A DNA stretch of 64,000 bases from NCBI GenBank assembly GCA_014653625.1, contig JACWEI010000002.1:48580-112579 (forward strand), in the 5' to 3' direction. The notes beneath the pieces were generated by a model, which saw only the letters and a program-made list of their open reading frames with translations, made no database searches and was not told the DNA's origin. The position numbers were made by a program, and so were the translations under genes. Shown piece after piece: positions 19,954 through 31,129 of this stretch; position 1 is the stretch's first letter; each line of letters starts with the position of its first letter. This stretch comes from Pelagibacterales bacterium SAG-MED39. Its GTDB lineage: Bacteria > Pseudomonadota > Alphaproteobacteria > Pelagibacterales > Pelagibacteraceae.

Positions 19954-20392
19954 CTATTTTGTCCACAAATTGTACAAAATCTTTTTCTTCCCTAAAGTTT
20001 CTATAAACTGAGGCAAATCTAACATATGCGACCGGATCAAGTTCTTTAAGGCCTTCCATAACCATTGTGCCAATAGTATTTGTTGAAATCTCATTTTGCC
20101 CAAGTTCCTCTAAGGCTCTTGCGACTTTACTTATAAATTTTTCAACTGTTTCAGTATCCAAAGGTCTTTTTTTAAGTGCTATGTAAATTGATTTTGCAAG
20201 TTTATCTCTGTCAAACGATGATTTTCTTCCATTTTTTTTTACAACCATTAATTCTCTATATTGAATCCTTTCAAAGGTAGTGAATCTTTCTCCACATGCA
20301 CAAAGTCTTCTTCTTCGAATAGCTGTGCCATCTTCAGTGGGACGCGAATCTACAACTGAAGTTTCTCCTTTTTTTTCACAGGGACAGATCAT
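19934..20392 (-). CDS. nrdR: transcriptional repressor NrdR
   Basis: [43 protein letters not shown]. Confidence 0.97.
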   Translation of the reverse strand: MICPCEKKGETSVVDSRPTEDGTAIRRRRLCACGERFTTFERIQYRELMVVKKNGRKSSFDRDKLAKSIYIALKKRPLDTETVEKFISKVARALEELGQNEISTNTIGTMVMEGLKELDPVAYVRFASVYRNFREEKDFVQFVDKIDVFKKR

Positions 20393-21702
20393 TTATTTAA
20401 GTTTTTATAAATTGGAAAATTAGAACACAAGCTAATAACATCACCTCTAACTTGATTTTCTACTTTGCTGTTATCACTAGGATTTTCAGATAATCCTTTT
20501 ATTACTCTAGTTATTAATTCACCAACTTTTTCAAATTCCTTTAATCCAAAACCTCTAGTTGTAGCTGCTTGAGATCCTAATCTTATTCCTGAAGTAATCA
20601 TAGGTTTTTCTGTATCAAATGGTATTCCGTTCTTATTGCAAGTAATATTAGCTCTACATAAACTCTCTGCAGCTAAATTTCCTTTCACATTAAAAGGTCT
20701 CAAGTCAACCAACATTAAATGTGTATCAGTTCCACTTGAATAAATCTTAAAACCATTATTCTTTAAAGTTTCAGCTAATATTTTTGCATTTGCTAAAACG
20801 TTTTTAATGTAAGTTTGAAATTCAGGTTTTAGTGCCTCTAAAAAACCAGCAGCCTTTGCAGCAATAATATGCATTAGTGGTCCACCTTGATACCCAGGAA
20901 AAACTGCTGTATCAAATTTTTTACCTAAGTCTAAATCATTTGATAAAATTATTCCACCTCTTGCACTTCTAAAAACTTTATGTGTGGTTGAAGTAACTAC
21001 ATGAGCATAGTCACATGGGTTTGGATAACCTTTTCCAGCAACTAAACCAGAGAAATGCGCCATATCAACCATTAAATATGCTCCAACTTTATCGGCTATT
21101 TGTCGGAATCTTTTAAAGTCAATTACTCTTGAATAAGCACTACCACCTGCAATAATTAGCTTTGGTTTATGTTCCAATGCTAATTTTTCAACATTATCAT
21201 AATCTATAAGTTCAGATTTTTTATCTACATCATAACTTATTGCATTAAACCATTTTCCTGACATAGAAATTTTTAGCCCATGAGTGATATGTCCACCTGA
21301 ATTTAAGCTCATACCCATAAAAGTGTCATTAGGTTTTAGTAAAGCGAGAAACACTGCTCCATTTGCCTGGGCACCAGAATGAGGTTGTACATTTGCATAT
21401 TTACAATTGAAAAGTTTTTTTATTCTTTCAAGTGCTAATTGTTCTGCTACGTCAACGTGTTCACATCCGTTATAATATCTTTTACCAGGATAACCTTCTG
21501 CATATTTATTTGTTAGAATAGAACCTTGCGCTTCTAAAACAGCTTGAGAAACTATATTTTCTGATGCAATAAGTTCTATATGATTTTGCTGTCTTATCAG
21601 CTCATCATTAATTGCTTTAAATAGATCTGGATCTGTTTTCGAAAGACTTTTTTCAAAAAAATCTTCGTAACTTGGATTTAAATATTTTTTTTCACTAGAC
21701 AT
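20389..21702 (-). CDS. glyA: serine hydroxymethyltransferase
   Basis: [42 protein letters not shown]. Confidence 0.98.
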   Translation of the reverse strand: MSSEKKYLNPSYEDFFEKSLSKTDPDLFKAINDELIRQQNHIELIASENIVSQAVLEAQGSILTNKYAEGYPGKRYYNGCEHVDVAEQLALERIKKLFNCKYANVQPHSGAQANGAVFLALLKPNDTFMGMSLNSGGHITHGLKISMSGKWFNAISYDVDKKSELIDYDNVEKLALEHKPKLIIAGGSAYSRVIDFKRFRQIADKVGAYLMVDMAHFSGLVAGKGYPNPCDYAHVVTSTTHKVFRSARGGIILSNDLDLGKKFDTAVFPGYQGGPLMHIIAAKAAGFLEALKPEFQTYIKNVLANAKILAETLKNNGFKIYSSGTDTHLMLVDLRPFNVKGNLAAESLCRANITCNKNGIPFDTEKPMITSGIRLGSQAATTRGFGLKEFEKVGELITRVIKGLSENPSDNSKVENQVRGDVISLCSNFPIYKNLNK

Positions 21703-21708
21703 AATTTT

Positions 21709-22134
21709 TTAAATTTTTCTTACTCTTTTTTTGTGTCTACCGCCCTCAAATTTTGTATTTATAAAAACTTCTATACATTTAAAAGCAGTTTTTTTTTTTG
21801 TTAATCTAGAGCCTAATGTAATAATATTTGCGTTGTTATGCAATCTAGATAATTTTGTATTTTTTATAGAATAACACACTGCAGCCCTAATTTTTTTGTG
21901 CCTATTTGCAGCCATAGACATCCCCATACCTGAGCCACAAACTAAAATCCCTATATTAGAAGTATTATTACTCACTTTTTTACAAAGTTTATGTGCATAA
22001 TCTGGATAATTCACTGGTAACTTAGAACTTTTTGTTCCCAAATCTTTAAATTTATACTTTTTAGAAAATCTTTTTTTAATATTTTCTTTTAAATTATATC
22101 CCGCATGATCTGATGAAATAAATATTGTTTTCAA
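21709..22134 (-). CDS. rpiB: ribose-5-phosphate isomerase B
   Basis: ISSDHAGYNLKE, GILVCGSGMGMSMAANRHKKIRAA. Confidence 0.96.
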   Translation of the reverse strand: MKTIFISSDHAGYNLKENIKKRFSKKYKFKDLGTKSSKLPVNYPDYAHKLCKKVSNNTSNIGILVCGSGMGMSMAANRHKKIRAAVCYSIKNTKLSRLHNNANIITLGSRLTKKKTAFKCIEVFINTKFEGGRHKKRVRKI

Positions 22135-22135
22135 A

Positions 22136-22726
22136 TTAATTAAATTTATGATCTAAAACACAAGCAACCAAATGAACTCTATTTTCTTCACCACCATTAA
22201 AGGCGTTGTGATATTTAGTGTTATTTGTGATCCAAACAGAACCATCTGCTGGTAAATGTTTTGCTACATTATCTATAACCATAATTGATCCAGGATTTGT
22301 AATTATTGGTATATGTAATCTAGGTTCAGGATCTCTATGCCAACTTAAAGTGCTTCTGGGCTGTTTTAATAAAATCCTAACACGTCCTAATTTGTATCTG
22401 GATGATAAAATATCAAAAACTTTCTTAAAGTAAGTATTTTTATATTCTTCAATAAATTCCGAATAAGCTTCCTCCTTTATCTTTTCATCTCTAATTACTT
22501 CTTTCCCTGAACCATCAGGTTTGGTCCAAAAAATACCTCTAGCTTTATGACCTTTCACAGAGTCTGGATCTCCAGGAATTTGAGTCAAAGATATTGCCCC
22601 AAAGTTTGAGACCCCCTCGGGCCCACTAAAGTCTTTTATTTTAAGTACATCTTTATAAGCTTTTTGAAGTTCATTGATATTGAACTTAATATCTTGTTTT
22701 TGAAAATCGTTAAAATTTAAATCCAT
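22136..22726 (-). CDS. aspartyl/asparaginyl beta-hydroxylase-like dioxygenase domain protein
   Basis: STLSWHRDPEPRLHIPIITNPG...YHNAFNGGEENRVHLVACV: Fe(II)/2OG-type His/Asp and distal His-Asn pattern. Confidence 0.75.
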   Translation of the reverse strand: MDLNFNDFQKQDIKFNINELQKAYKDVLKIKDFSGPEGVSNFGAISLTQIPGDPDSVKGHKARGIFWTKPDGSGKEVIRDEKIKEEAYSEFIEEYKNTYFKKVFDILSSRYKLGRVRILLKQPRSTLSWHRDPEPRLHIPIITNPGSIMVIDNVAKHLPADGSVWITNNTKYHNAFNGGEENRVHLVACVLDHKFN

Positions 22727-22798
22727 ATGATTGTTTAATATCCTTTTTGAGTTATATTTGTATATAACATTTGTCGCATATTATAAATATATTTAAAG

Positions 22799-23788
22799 AT
22801 GATTACAGGAAAATTTCCAAGCTTGAGACTTAGACGCAATCGCAAAAACGATTGGTCTAGAAGGTTAGTTGAAGAAAATAACCTTACATCTAATGATTTT
22901 ATACTACCGATTTTTCTTATTGAGGGAAAAAATAAGAAACAAGCGATTCAAACAATGCCTGATGTTTATAGATATACTCTAGATAAAATATTTTATGTTA
23001 TTGATGGAGCTTTAAAAAAAGGTTTACCTATGGTTGCTTTATTTCCATATACAGAAAAAAATAAAAAAAATGCACTAGGAACTGAGTCATTAAATGAAGA
23101 TAATTTGATTTGTAAAGCAATACAATTAATAAAAAAAAAATATAAAAATGAAATTGGTATAATGTGTGATGTCGCACTTGACCCTTATACTTCACATGGT
23201 CATGATGGATTGTTAAAATCGAAATATGTTTTAAATGATGAAACAATTGAAGTTTTGATTAATCAATCATTACTACAAGCCCAAATGGGATGTGATGTAT
23301 TGGCTCCTTCCGATATGATGGATGGCAGAATAGGTAAAATTAGAAAATCTCTTGACAAGAATGGATTTGCGATGACACAAATTTTATCTTATGCAGTAAA
23401 ATATGCTTCAGGTTTTTATGGACCATTTAGAGATGCTGTAGGATCAAAAGGACTTTTAAAGAGTGATAAAAAAAATTACCAAATGGATTTTAGAAATAAA
23501 AGTGAAGCTTTAAGAGAAGTTTCAATGGACATCAAAGAAGGTGCTGATATGGTGATGGTTAAACCAGGACTACCTTATCTAGATATAATAAGTTTAATAA
23601 AGGAAAATTTTAAGATACCAGTAATGGCTTATCAGGTATCAGGTGAATACAGCCTTATAAGTAATGGAGTCAAAAAAGGTTTTGTAAGTAAGGATATTAT
23701 TTTAGAAAGTTTAATAGCTTTTAAGAGAGCTGGAGCAAACGCAATAATTAGTTATTACGCCGACAGAATTGACAAGATAATAAAATAA
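22799..23788 (+). CDS. hemB: delta-aminolevulinic acid dehydratase
   Basis: CDVALDPYTSHGHDGL, LAPSDMMDGRIG, FYGPFRDA, MVKPGLPYLDII. Confidence 0.97.
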   Translation: MITGKFPSLRLRRNRKNDWSRRLVEENNLTSNDFILPIFLIEGKNKKQAIQTMPDVYRYTLDKIFYVIDGALKKGLPMVALFPYTEKNKKNALGTESLNEDNLICKAIQLIKKKYKNEIGIMCDVALDPYTSHGHDGLLKSKYVLNDETIEVLINQSLLQAQMGCDVLAPSDMMDGRIGKIRKSLDKNGFAMTQILSYAVKYASGFYGPFRDAVGSKGLLKSDKKNYQMDFRNKSEALREVSMDIKEGADMVMVKPGLPYLDIISLIKENFKIPVMAYQVSGEYSLISNGVKKGFVSKDIILESLIAFKRAGANAIISYYADRIDKIIK

Positions 23789-24469
23789 TTATTTTAAACT
23801 ATTAATAAATTGTAATCTACCAATTGGATGTGATAAATTATTTGGGCTTAATATAGTTTTTTCTAAATAATCACCAATTAATTTAAGACCACTTAACAAG
23901 GTTTTAATATCTTCAGAATTTTCATTCCTATCAACTAAAAAATTTGGAACTATTTTTTTATCATTTAAAGACTTTGAGATATATTGTAATTGATTACCAA
24001 TTAATTTTTTATCAACAAGGTCTTTTAGTACCAGATCATAACCAAGAGCTTTGAGCAGTTCAAGTTCCCAAAAAATATACTTTTTAATCCAAAAATTAGA
24101 TTGTAAAATTTGAAAAAAATTTTCAATTAGTCCATAAATATTTTGATTTTTTTGAGACTCAGCGGTTAACAATTTAATAAGACTCATGGCAGAAGTAATG
24201 CATGTTAATTTTTGTTCATTATCAAAATATAATGGCGAAAGAGCTTCTTCAATTTCAACTTTAAAAAAACCAAACCTGTTTTCTGATTTAGATTGATAAT
24301 TTACATAAATCCTATTACCTATTTGTAAATAATTTTTTATCTTTCTTGAAGTTCCTCCAAAAATTATTCCAGATACTTTTCCATGATTTTTTGTAAATAC
24401 TTCAGATATCAAGGAATTTTCACTGTATCTATTTTTAGAGAGTAAAAATCCTACATCATCCCAAATCAT
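23789..24469 (-). CDS. recO: DNA repair protein RecO
   Basis: DVGFLLSKNRYSENSLISEVFTKNHGKVSGIIFGGTSRK. Confidence 0.92.
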   Translation of the reverse strand: MIWDDVGFLLSKNRYSENSLISEVFTKNHGKVSGIIFGGTSRKIKNYLQIGNRIYVNYQSKSENRFGFFKVEIEEALSPLYFDNEQKLTCITSAMSLIKLLTAESQKNQNIYGLIENFFQILQSNFWIKKYIFWELELLKALGYDLVLKDLVDKKLIGNQLQYISKSLNDKKIVPNFLVDRNENSEDIKTLLSGLKLIGDYLEKTILSPNNLSHPIGRLQFINSLK

Positions 24470-24471
24470 AT

Positions 24472-25134
24472 TTATCTAATATTTTTCAAACAGACTGATG
24501 CAGCATTTTGTTCAGCCTCTTTTTTTGATTTACCATTTGAGATAAAAAATTTAGTATTATCTAGTTTTACAGCAACCTTAAACAATGGTTTATGCCTAGG
24601 TCCAGTATTTGAGATAAGTTTATAAGTTGGCAACTTTTTGAATTTTTTAAGAGAGAATTCTTGTAATTCAGTTTTTGCATCAATCTTAGTGATGACACTT
24701 TCTTTTATATGCTCAGACCACAAATCTAATATTATTTTTTCAGCGACTATAAAACCCCTGTCTAAATAAATTGCACCTAGTAAGGCTTCACAACTATCTG
24801 CAAGAACTTTATCCTCGATAATTTTTAGTCTACTAGATAAGTTAAATGTTAAAATAAATCTTTGTAATTTAAGATTATTTGCAATCTCAACACAAGTTTT
24901 CCTATTTACAAGTGAAGCAAATTTTTTATCTAAAATTCCTTCTTTCTCATCAGGATAAATTTCCAAAAGTTTCTTTGCTATTACCAAACCTAAAACACGG
25001 TCTCCTAAAAATTCAATTTTTTCATTATTTTTTTCTTTATCATAACTTTTATGAGTTAAAGACTTAATCAAGAGTTCTTTATTTTTAAATCTAGTTTTAA
25101 TTCTTTTTTCTAATATTTGATAATCAATTTTCAT
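24472..25134 (-). CDS. rnc: ribonuclease III
   Basis: NEKIEFLGDRVLGLVIA, DSCEALLGAIYLD, C-terminal dsRBD. Confidence 0.96.
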   Translation of the reverse strand: MKIDYQILEKRIKTRFKNKELLIKSLTHKSYDKEKNNEKIEFLGDRVLGLVIAKKLLEIYPDEKEGILDKKFASLVNRKTCVEIANNLKLQRFILTFNLSSRLKIIEDKVLADSCEALLGAIYLDRGFIVAEKIILDLWSEHIKESVITKIDAKTELQEFSLKKFKKLPTYKLISNTGPRHKPLFKVAVKLDNTKFFISNGKSKKEAEQNAASVCLKNIR

Positions 25135-25868
25135 TAGTTAATTTTTTTAAAGAATCTACCTAGTCTAATAGATTGATTCCATTTCCAGAAAGAAAAAATG
25201 CCACCTTTAGATTTGTCAGATGAGAAAAAAATAAACTGAGCTTTACCTACAAGATTATCTTCATGAACATAACCTACACTTGACAAAAATCTACTATCTT
25301 TTGAACAATCTCTATTGTCTCCTAAGAAAAAATAGTGATTTTTAGGAACAATAAAAACATCAGAATCCATATAAGAAAAATCTTTTAAGTATACAGTTCG
25401 ATGCCTCTTTTTATTTGGTAATAATTCTTCAAAAGTAAATACATTGATAGTTTTATTGCCACAAAATATTATATCTTTTTTTGATGTTCTCGATTTGAGA
25501 ACTTCATTGTTATTTATATATAAATTTGACTCAATGAATTGTATCTGATCACCTGGTAAACCTATAAGTCTTTTTATATAATCAGTTCTATTGTCTGCAG
25601 GAGTTTTGAATACAACAACATCACCTCTATTTGGGTTCTTTGAAAAAATTCTTCCTTTAAAAATATGAGGACTAAAAGGAAAAGAATGTTTACTGTAACC
25701 ATATGAGTATTTTGTAACGAAAAGTCTGTCTCCTACCAGTAGATTTGGCTCCATAGATGATGAGGGAATGTAAAAAGGTTGAATTAATAAAGATCTGATA
25801 ACTATTGCTATTAACAGTGCATAAATTAATGTTTTGGTATTTTCAATCAAATTTTGTTTTGTAAACAT
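25134..25868 (-). CDS. lepB: signal peptidase I
   Basis: FYIPSSSMEPNLLVGDRLFVTKYSYG, RGDVVVFKTP, DYIKRLIGLPGD, FFLGDNRDCSKDSRF. Confidence 0.97.
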   Translation of the reverse strand: MFTKQNLIENTKTLIYALLIAIVIRSLLIQPFYIPSSSMEPNLLVGDRLFVTKYSYGYSKHSFPFSPHIFKGRIFSKNPNRGDVVVFKTPADNRTDYIKRLIGLPGDQIQFIESNLYINNNEVLKSRTSKKDIIFCGNKTINVFTFEELLPNKKRHRTVYLKDFSYMDSDVFIVPKNHYFFLGDNRDCSKDSRFLSSVGYVHEDNLVGKAQFIFFSSDKSKGGIFSFWKWNQSIRLGRFFKKIN

Positions 25869-26254
25869 TAGAATGCTTGTAAAATTGTAAAAGCTACTGA
25901 ATAATCTTTTTCATCTGAAATTGAAAGAAATAAATCATATTTTTTAACATTAAATCTTTTTTTAATAATATCATTTATTTTCTTTGTTTTAACAAAATAA
26001 GGTTTGCCCATTTTATCATTTAAAACTTCAACATCTTTAAAATGTAAATCATTTCTGAAACCTGTACCTAATGACTTTGATAAAGATTCTTTGGCTGCAA
26101 ATCTTTTAGCAAAAAAACATGTTTTATATACAGTTTTTTTTGAAAAAATAATCTCATTTTTACCAAAAGTTTTTTTTAAAAATTTTTTATTCTTAATTAA
26201 TTTATTGAATCTTTGATTTTTAGTAATATCAACACCAACTCCTAATATTTTCAT
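25868..26254 (-). CDS. acpS: holo-[acyl-carrier-protein] synthase
   Basis: ILGVGVDI, FAKRFAAKESLSKSLGTG. Confidence 0.94.
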   Translation of the reverse strand: MKILGVGVDITKNQRFNKLIKNKKFLKKTFGKNEIIFSKKTVYKTCFFAKRFAAKESLSKSLGTGFRNDLHFKDVEVLNDKMGKPYFVKTKKINDIIKKRFNVKKYDLFLSISDEKDYSVAFTILQAF

Positions 26255-26976
26255 TTTCTATTTTTTATGATCTTATTAAAATTTTTTATAACTTTTGATA
26301 AACCAGAGAAAATTGACTCACCTATTATATAATGACCAATATTATACTCCTCTATCTCTTTGATATTTCTTAGAATTCTAGTTGTTTTATAATCTAAACC
26401 ATGACCAGCATGAACTTCTATACCTAGATTTTTTGCCAAAATTGAACATTTAGTAATTTTTTTAAGTTCTTTAGTATAATTTTTTTTAGATTTAATAAGA
26501 TTAGCTAAATGACCTGTGTGAATTTCGATACAATTAGTTTCTAATTCTTTTGATATTCTAATATCATCAATTATTGGATTAATGAATAAACTTGTTCTAA
26601 TCTTTTCTTTTTTAAATCTAGATAAAATTTGTTTTAATCGTCTTTTATTTTTTCTTAAATTTAACCCACCCTCTGTAGTAATTTCTTTTCTATTTTCAGG
26701 AACAATACAAACAAAATCAGGTCTCAATTTTATCGCAGATTTAATCATGTTTAAATTAGTTGATATTTCCAAGTTGACCAAAAGACCTTTAATGGAACAT
26801 ATTTTTTTTGCATCTAAATCTTTTATGTGTCTTCTGTCTTCTCTTAAGTGGATAGTAATAGAGTCAGCTCCAGCTTTTTTAGCAAATTTTGCAGCCAAAA
26901 AAGGGCTTGGGTGTTTTTCTCCCCTAGCGTTTCTTATAGTAGCTACATGATCAATATTTACACCTAGACGTTTCAC
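26251..26976 (-). CDS. pdxJ: pyridoxine 5'-phosphate synthase
   Basis: LGVNIDHVATIRNARG, ITIHLREDRRHI, EVHAGHGLDY. Confidence 0.97.
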   Translation of the reverse strand: MKRLGVNIDHVATIRNARGEKHPSPFLAAKFAKKAGADSITIHLREDRRHIKDLDAKKICSIKGLLVNLEISTNLNMIKSAIKLRPDFVCIVPENRKEITTEGGLNLRKNKRRLKQILSRFKKEKIRTSLFINPIIDDIRISKELETNCIEIHTGHLANLIKSKKNYTKELKKITKCSILAKNLGIEVHAGHGLDYKTTRILRNIKEIEEYNIGHYIIGESIFSGLSKVIKNFNKIIKNRK

Positions 26977-27560
26977 TTAATATATCTACTTCCAGGCTTT
27001 GTTATTTTAATAGAAACTAATTCATTAGGTAAATTACTTTTTTTAAAAGTTGGAATATTTATTTTTAAGTGAGAAATAATTTTTTTTTTGATTTTTAAAG
27101 ATTTCTTAGTTGATCTATCGATTATTGAGGCAAATCCTAAAAGATGTGCCCTGTTTTTTTTTATAATTTTTGCACATTCCATACTCGATTTACCAGTTGT
27201 AATTACATCCTCAACTATTAAAACTTTAGAACCTTTTTTTATTTCAAATCCTCTTCTTAAAATAAATTTACCTTTAATTCTCTCACAAAATATTGTTTCT
27301 TTTTTTAAAATTTTACCAATTTCATAACCAATAATAATACCTCCCATTGCAGGTGCTAATATTAAATCAATTTTTCTAAATTTTCTTCTTATTTTATAAG
27401 CTAATGATTTACAGATTTTATCAGCAAGATGTGGATAACTTAAAAGCTTAGCACATTGAACATATTTTGGTGAATGTAAGCCTGAAGATAAAACAAAGTG
27501 CCCATCTAATAAAGCTTTAGTTTTTCTTAAAATATCTAAGGATTTTTTGGGTGAAAGCAT
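26973..27560 (-). CDS. pyrE: orotate phosphoribosyltransferase
   Basis: FVLSSGLHSPKYVQC, LILAPAMGGIIIGYEIG, VLIVEDVITTGKSS. Confidence 0.95.
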   Translation of the reverse strand: MLSPKKSLDILRKTKALLDGHFVLSSGLHSPKYVQCAKLLSYPHLADKICKSLAYKIRRKFRKIDLILAPAMGGIIIGYEIGKILKKETIFCERIKGKFILRRGFEIKKGSKVLIVEDVITTGKSSMECAKIIKKNRAHLLGFASIIDRSTKKSLKIKKKIISHLKINIPTFKKSNLPNELVSIKITKPGSRYIK

Positions 27561-29262
27561 TTCTTTTATCTTCGTGTCTTATTATTTTAAATTTTATACT
27601 CTTTTGTTTAAGCTCTGCAATAAAATTAGTAAAATTTTTTAGGTCTCTGATTATTAACTGAAATTTAAAATTGATATAATTAGGATTTTTACCCGCCATC
27701 TCAAGATTAGATATATTTAATTTATGTTCTCCTATTAATGAGCTGATATTCCCCAATTGCCCCGGTTTATCTGGTAAAGAAATCCACAAGGTTGTATTAT
27801 ATTTTTTTATTCTCTCTTGCTTTTTCTCTCCTCTTTCATGCCAATACCTTCTTATAGCAGCTCTTGCTTTTCCAGTTTTTGTGACTGGAATCCAATGTAA
27901 TGATGGAGACTGATTTTTTGAGGTAATAATCTTTACTCTATCACCATTTCTTAAAATTGTCTGTAGCTCACTTTTATTCCCATTAATTTCACAACCTGTA
28001 GCGTTATCACCAATTTTTGTATGCACAGCATAAGCAAAATCAATTGGTGTAGCATCCTTTGGTAATTTAATTACCGAACCTTTTGGTGTAAAACAAAAAA
28101 CATTCTCTTGAAACATCTGTAGTTTGGTATATTCGTAAGAATGTTCAGGATTTTCATTTTTTTCAATAATTTCAACTAAATCTTTAAGCCAGTCATATTC
28201 TTTCCAGGTCAATGAATTAAACTTTTCAGAGGATTTATATTGCCAATGAGAGGCTATCCCTCTTTCAGCAAATTCATGCATTTCATTTGTTCTTATCTGG
28301 ACTTCAATCGGTTTTTTATTTGAACCTATTACTGCAGTATGTATTGACTTATAACCATTTATTTTTGCTGAAGAAATATAATCTTTAAACTTACCAGGTA
28401 TACAATTATATTTTTTATGAATAATTCCTAAAGTTTTATAACAATCATCTATTGTATTTAAAATAATTCTAAAACCAATGATATCTGTAATTTGTTCTAA
28501 TGAAACTCTTTTTTTTTGAACTTTTCGCCAAATCGAAAAAGGAGTTTTTTCTCTACCATAAATTTTTGAATCAATATCATTTTCTTTTAATAGTTTATCA
28601 AACTCAATAGATAAATTTTCAAATATATCTTTTTTATCTAATTTAATCTGATCGAGTCTATTTTGAATTAATTTTCTTCCTTCAGTATTTAAGATTTCAA
28701 AAGATAAATCTTCAAGTTCATCTCTAATTCTATGCATGCCCATACGATCAGCAAGAGGAGCATAAATCTCCATAGTTTCTTGTGCAATTCTTTTTCTTTT
28801 ATCTTCATTTATAATTGCTTTGATTGTTCTCATATTATGTAATCGATCAGCAATTTTGACCAATAAAACTCTTATATCTTTCGAAGTAGCCAAAATTAAT
28901 TTTCTAAAGTTTTCAGCTTTAGAATTTGTGGTAGCTGTATTTTCAAAGACTGATATTTTTGTAACTCCATCTACTAAATCAGCAACTTCATCTCCAAATT
29001 CCCCTTTAATAGTTTCATAAGTAGCAAATGTATCTTCTATAGTATCATGCAACAAACCAGTGGTTATCGTTGCACTATCTAACTTTAGTTCTGTTAAGAT
29101 AGTTGCTACTTCAATAGGATGAACAGAATATGGATCTCCTGAAGCACGTTTTTGATTACTATGTGCCTTAACCGCAAAATTATAAGCTTTATTCAATTTT
29201 TCAGGATTTAAAAATTTATTATAAGTTTTTACCTTATTTATTAGATCCTCTGAATTTAACAT
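27517..29262 (-). CDS. RelA/SpoT family (p)ppGpp synthetase/hydrolase
   Basis: HD domain GLLHDTIEDT, VKIADRLHNMRT; synthetase NGYKSIHTAV; TGS, ACT domains. Confidence 0.96.
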   Translation of the reverse strand: MLNSEDLINKVKTYNKFLNPEKLNKAYNFAVKAHSNQKRASGDPYSVHPIEVATILTELKLDSATITTGLLHDTIEDTFATYETIKGEFGDEVADLVDGVTKISVFENTATTNSKAENFRKLILATSKDIRVLLVKIADRLHNMRTIKAIINEDKRKRIAQETMEIYAPLADRMGMHRIRDELEDLSFEILNTEGRKLIQNRLDQIKLDKKDIFENLSIEFDKLLKENDIDSKIYGREKTPFSIWRKVQKKRVSLEQITDIIGFRIILNTIDDCYKTLGIIHKKYNCIPGKFKDYISSAKINGYKSIHTAVIGSNKKPIEVQIRTNEMHEFAERGIASHWQYKSSEKFNSLTWKEYDWLKDLVEIIEKNENPEHSYEYTKLQMFQENVFCFTPKGSVIKLPKDATPIDFAYAVHTKIGDNATGCEINGNKSELQTILRNGDRVKIITSKNQSPSLHWIPVTKTGKARAAIRRYWHERGEKKQERIKKYNTTLWISLPDKPGQLGNISSLIGEHKLNISNLEMAGKNPNYINFKFQLIIRDLKNFTNFIAELKQKSIKFKIIRHEDKRNAFTQKILRYFKKN

Positions 29263-29281
29263 AACTTACTATATCACTAAA

Positions 29282-29779
29282 TTAAATTTGTTTAATAGAT
29301 GTAATATCGCGATTCGATAATAATAATATAAGTTTTTTTATGTGGTCATTTGTAATTGGGTGCACCCAATGTTTGTTTATCTCAAAAAGTGGTATGAGAA
29401 CAAAATTTCTTGTATGCATTCTAGGATGAGGCAAAATAATTTCACCAATAACTCTTTTTGTTTTATAGTCTAAAATATCAATGTCACACTCACGAGGAGA
29501 ATTTTTAGAAGATTTTTTTCTACCGAGTTTTAATTCAATTTCTTTACATTTTTTTAGTAATTTTAACGGGCTTAAATTACTATCTATTTTTAAAACAATA
29601 TTCAAAAATTTTGGATCCATTGGGTTTGGCCATGAAAAACTTTCATAGAAATTAGATACTCGTAATATCTCAATATTATTTTTCATTAATAGTAATTTTG
29701 CTTTTTCAATATTCTTTTTTTTATTTCCTAAATTTGAACCAATTGCTAGATAAATTGATTTAGCTTGATTTTCTAACAT
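29282..29779 (-). CDS. folK: 2-amino-4-hydroxy-6-hydroxymethyldihydropteridine pyrophosphokinase
   Basis: [36 protein letters not shown]; start set at MLENQ. Confidence 0.94.
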   Translation of the reverse strand: MLENQAKSIYLAIGSNLGNKKKNIEKAKLLLMKNNIEILRVSNFYESFSWPNPMDPKFLNIVLKIDSNLSPLKLLKKCKEIELKLGRKKSSKNSPRECDIDILDYKTKRVIGEIILPHPRMHTRNFVLIPLFEINKHWVHPITNDHIKKLILLLSNRDITSIKQI

Positions 29780-30230
29780 ATCTTGCTCTATCTCTACTCC
29801 AGTCTCTATTTTTTTTAACTGCTCTTTTATCAAATTGTTTTTTTCCTTTAGCAACAGCAAGTTCTATTTTTGCTTTACCTTTTTTAAAATACATTTTAGT
29901 TGGAACTATAGTTAAACCATCTCTTTGTATTTTTCCTATAAGTTTATTTATTTCTTTTTTATTAAGAAGAAGTTTTCTTTCCCCCATTGGTTCATGATTT
30001 GAGTAACTTGCCTGTTTATACGAGGCTATATGTGAATTAATTAAAACTATTTCACCATTTTTTTCAACTGCATAAGAATCTGCAATATTCACTTTACCAT
30101 TTCTTATCGACTTGATTTCAGATCCCTTTAATACAATACCAGCTTCAAATAAATCTTCAAAAAAATAATTGAAACTTGCCTTACGATTAAGACAAATTAT
30201 TTTTAAACCAGAATTGGTTTTATTATTCAT
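29760..30230 (-). CDS. smpB: SsrA-binding protein
   Basis: [40 protein letters not shown]. Confidence 0.97.
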   Translation of the reverse strand: MNNKTNSGLKIICLNRKASFNYFFEDLFEAGIVLKGSEIKSIRNGKVNIADSYAVEKNGEIVLINSHIASYKQASYSNHEPMGERKLLLNKKEINKLIGKIQRDGLTIVPTKMYFKKGKAKIELAVAKGKKQFDKRAVKKNRDWSRDRARYVRKSS

Positions 30231-31111
30231 TAAATCAATTTAGCAGATTGCAATGCTTTTTTTATTATCTCTTTAGTTGGATCTGTTACTTTAACTAATG
30301 GCAATCTTACATTATCGTCGCAAAGATTTAAAAGTTTAGCAGCATATTTTACTGGGCTAGGATTGCTTTCAACAAACATGGAGTGATGAATTGGTTGTAA
30401 AATCTTATCCAATTTTTCAGACTCAATAATTGATTTTTTATCATTCATAACAGAAAATTTTTGGAATTCAGAACAAAGTTTTGGTACAATGTTTGCTGTT
30501 ACACTTATTGCTCCTACTCCACCTCTTTTATTAAATTCTAAAGCATTATCATCATTGCCAGTTAATTGAATAAAATCTTTACCCATCATTTTAAGTGTTT
30601 GATTTACCCTGTCCAAATCACCAGTTGCATCTTTAACACCAATAATATTTTTTAATTCGAATAATCTTGCCATTGTATCAACTGACATGTCTATTACTGA
30701 CCTTCCAGGAATGTTGTATATAATTATTGGAATTCCACATTTGTCATTTATAGCCTTGTAATGTTGGTATAAACCTTCCTGAGTAGGTTTGTTATAATAT
30801 GGAGTAACAACAAGTGCACCAGTAGCTCCAATTTTTTCCGCATGAGTAGTTAAAGATATAGCTTCTTCTGTAGAATTTGAGCCAGTACCCGCAAACACAG
30901 GTATTTTATTATTACTTTCCCTTACACATAGCTCTATAACTCTTTCGTGTTCATCATGGCTCAAAGTTGGTGACTCTCCTGTGGTTCCAGCTGGAACCAA
31001 ACCATTTGTCCCATTTTTAATGTGAAAATGTATTAACTTGATATAAGTATCATCATCAAGTTTATCATTTTTAAATGGAGTGACTAAAGCAACATTTGAA
31101 CCTTTAAACAT
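30230..31111 (-). CDS. dapA: 4-hydroxy-tetrahydrodipicolinate synthase
   Basis: [50 protein letters not shown]. Confidence 0.97.
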   Translation of the reverse strand: MFKGSNVALVTPFKNDKLDDDTYIKLIHFHIKNGTNGLVPAGTTGESPTLSHDEHERVIELCVRESNNKIPVFAGTGSNSTEEAISLTTHAEKIGATGALVVTPYYNKPTQEGLYQHYKAINDKCGIPIIIYNIPGRSVIDMSVDTMARLFELKNIIGVKDATGDLDRVNQTLKMMGKDFIQLTGNDDNALEFNKRGGVGAISVTANIVPKLCSEFQKFSVMNDKKSIIESEKLDKILQPIHHSMFVESNPSPVKYAAKLLNLCDDNVRLPLVKVTDPTKEIIKKALQSAKLI

Positions 31112-31129
31112 AAATACTTATAACATAGA

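Noticed and set aside
26582-26950. 122-aa + strand ORF antisense to pdxJ
   Set aside because: Shadow ORF of a strongly conserved gene.
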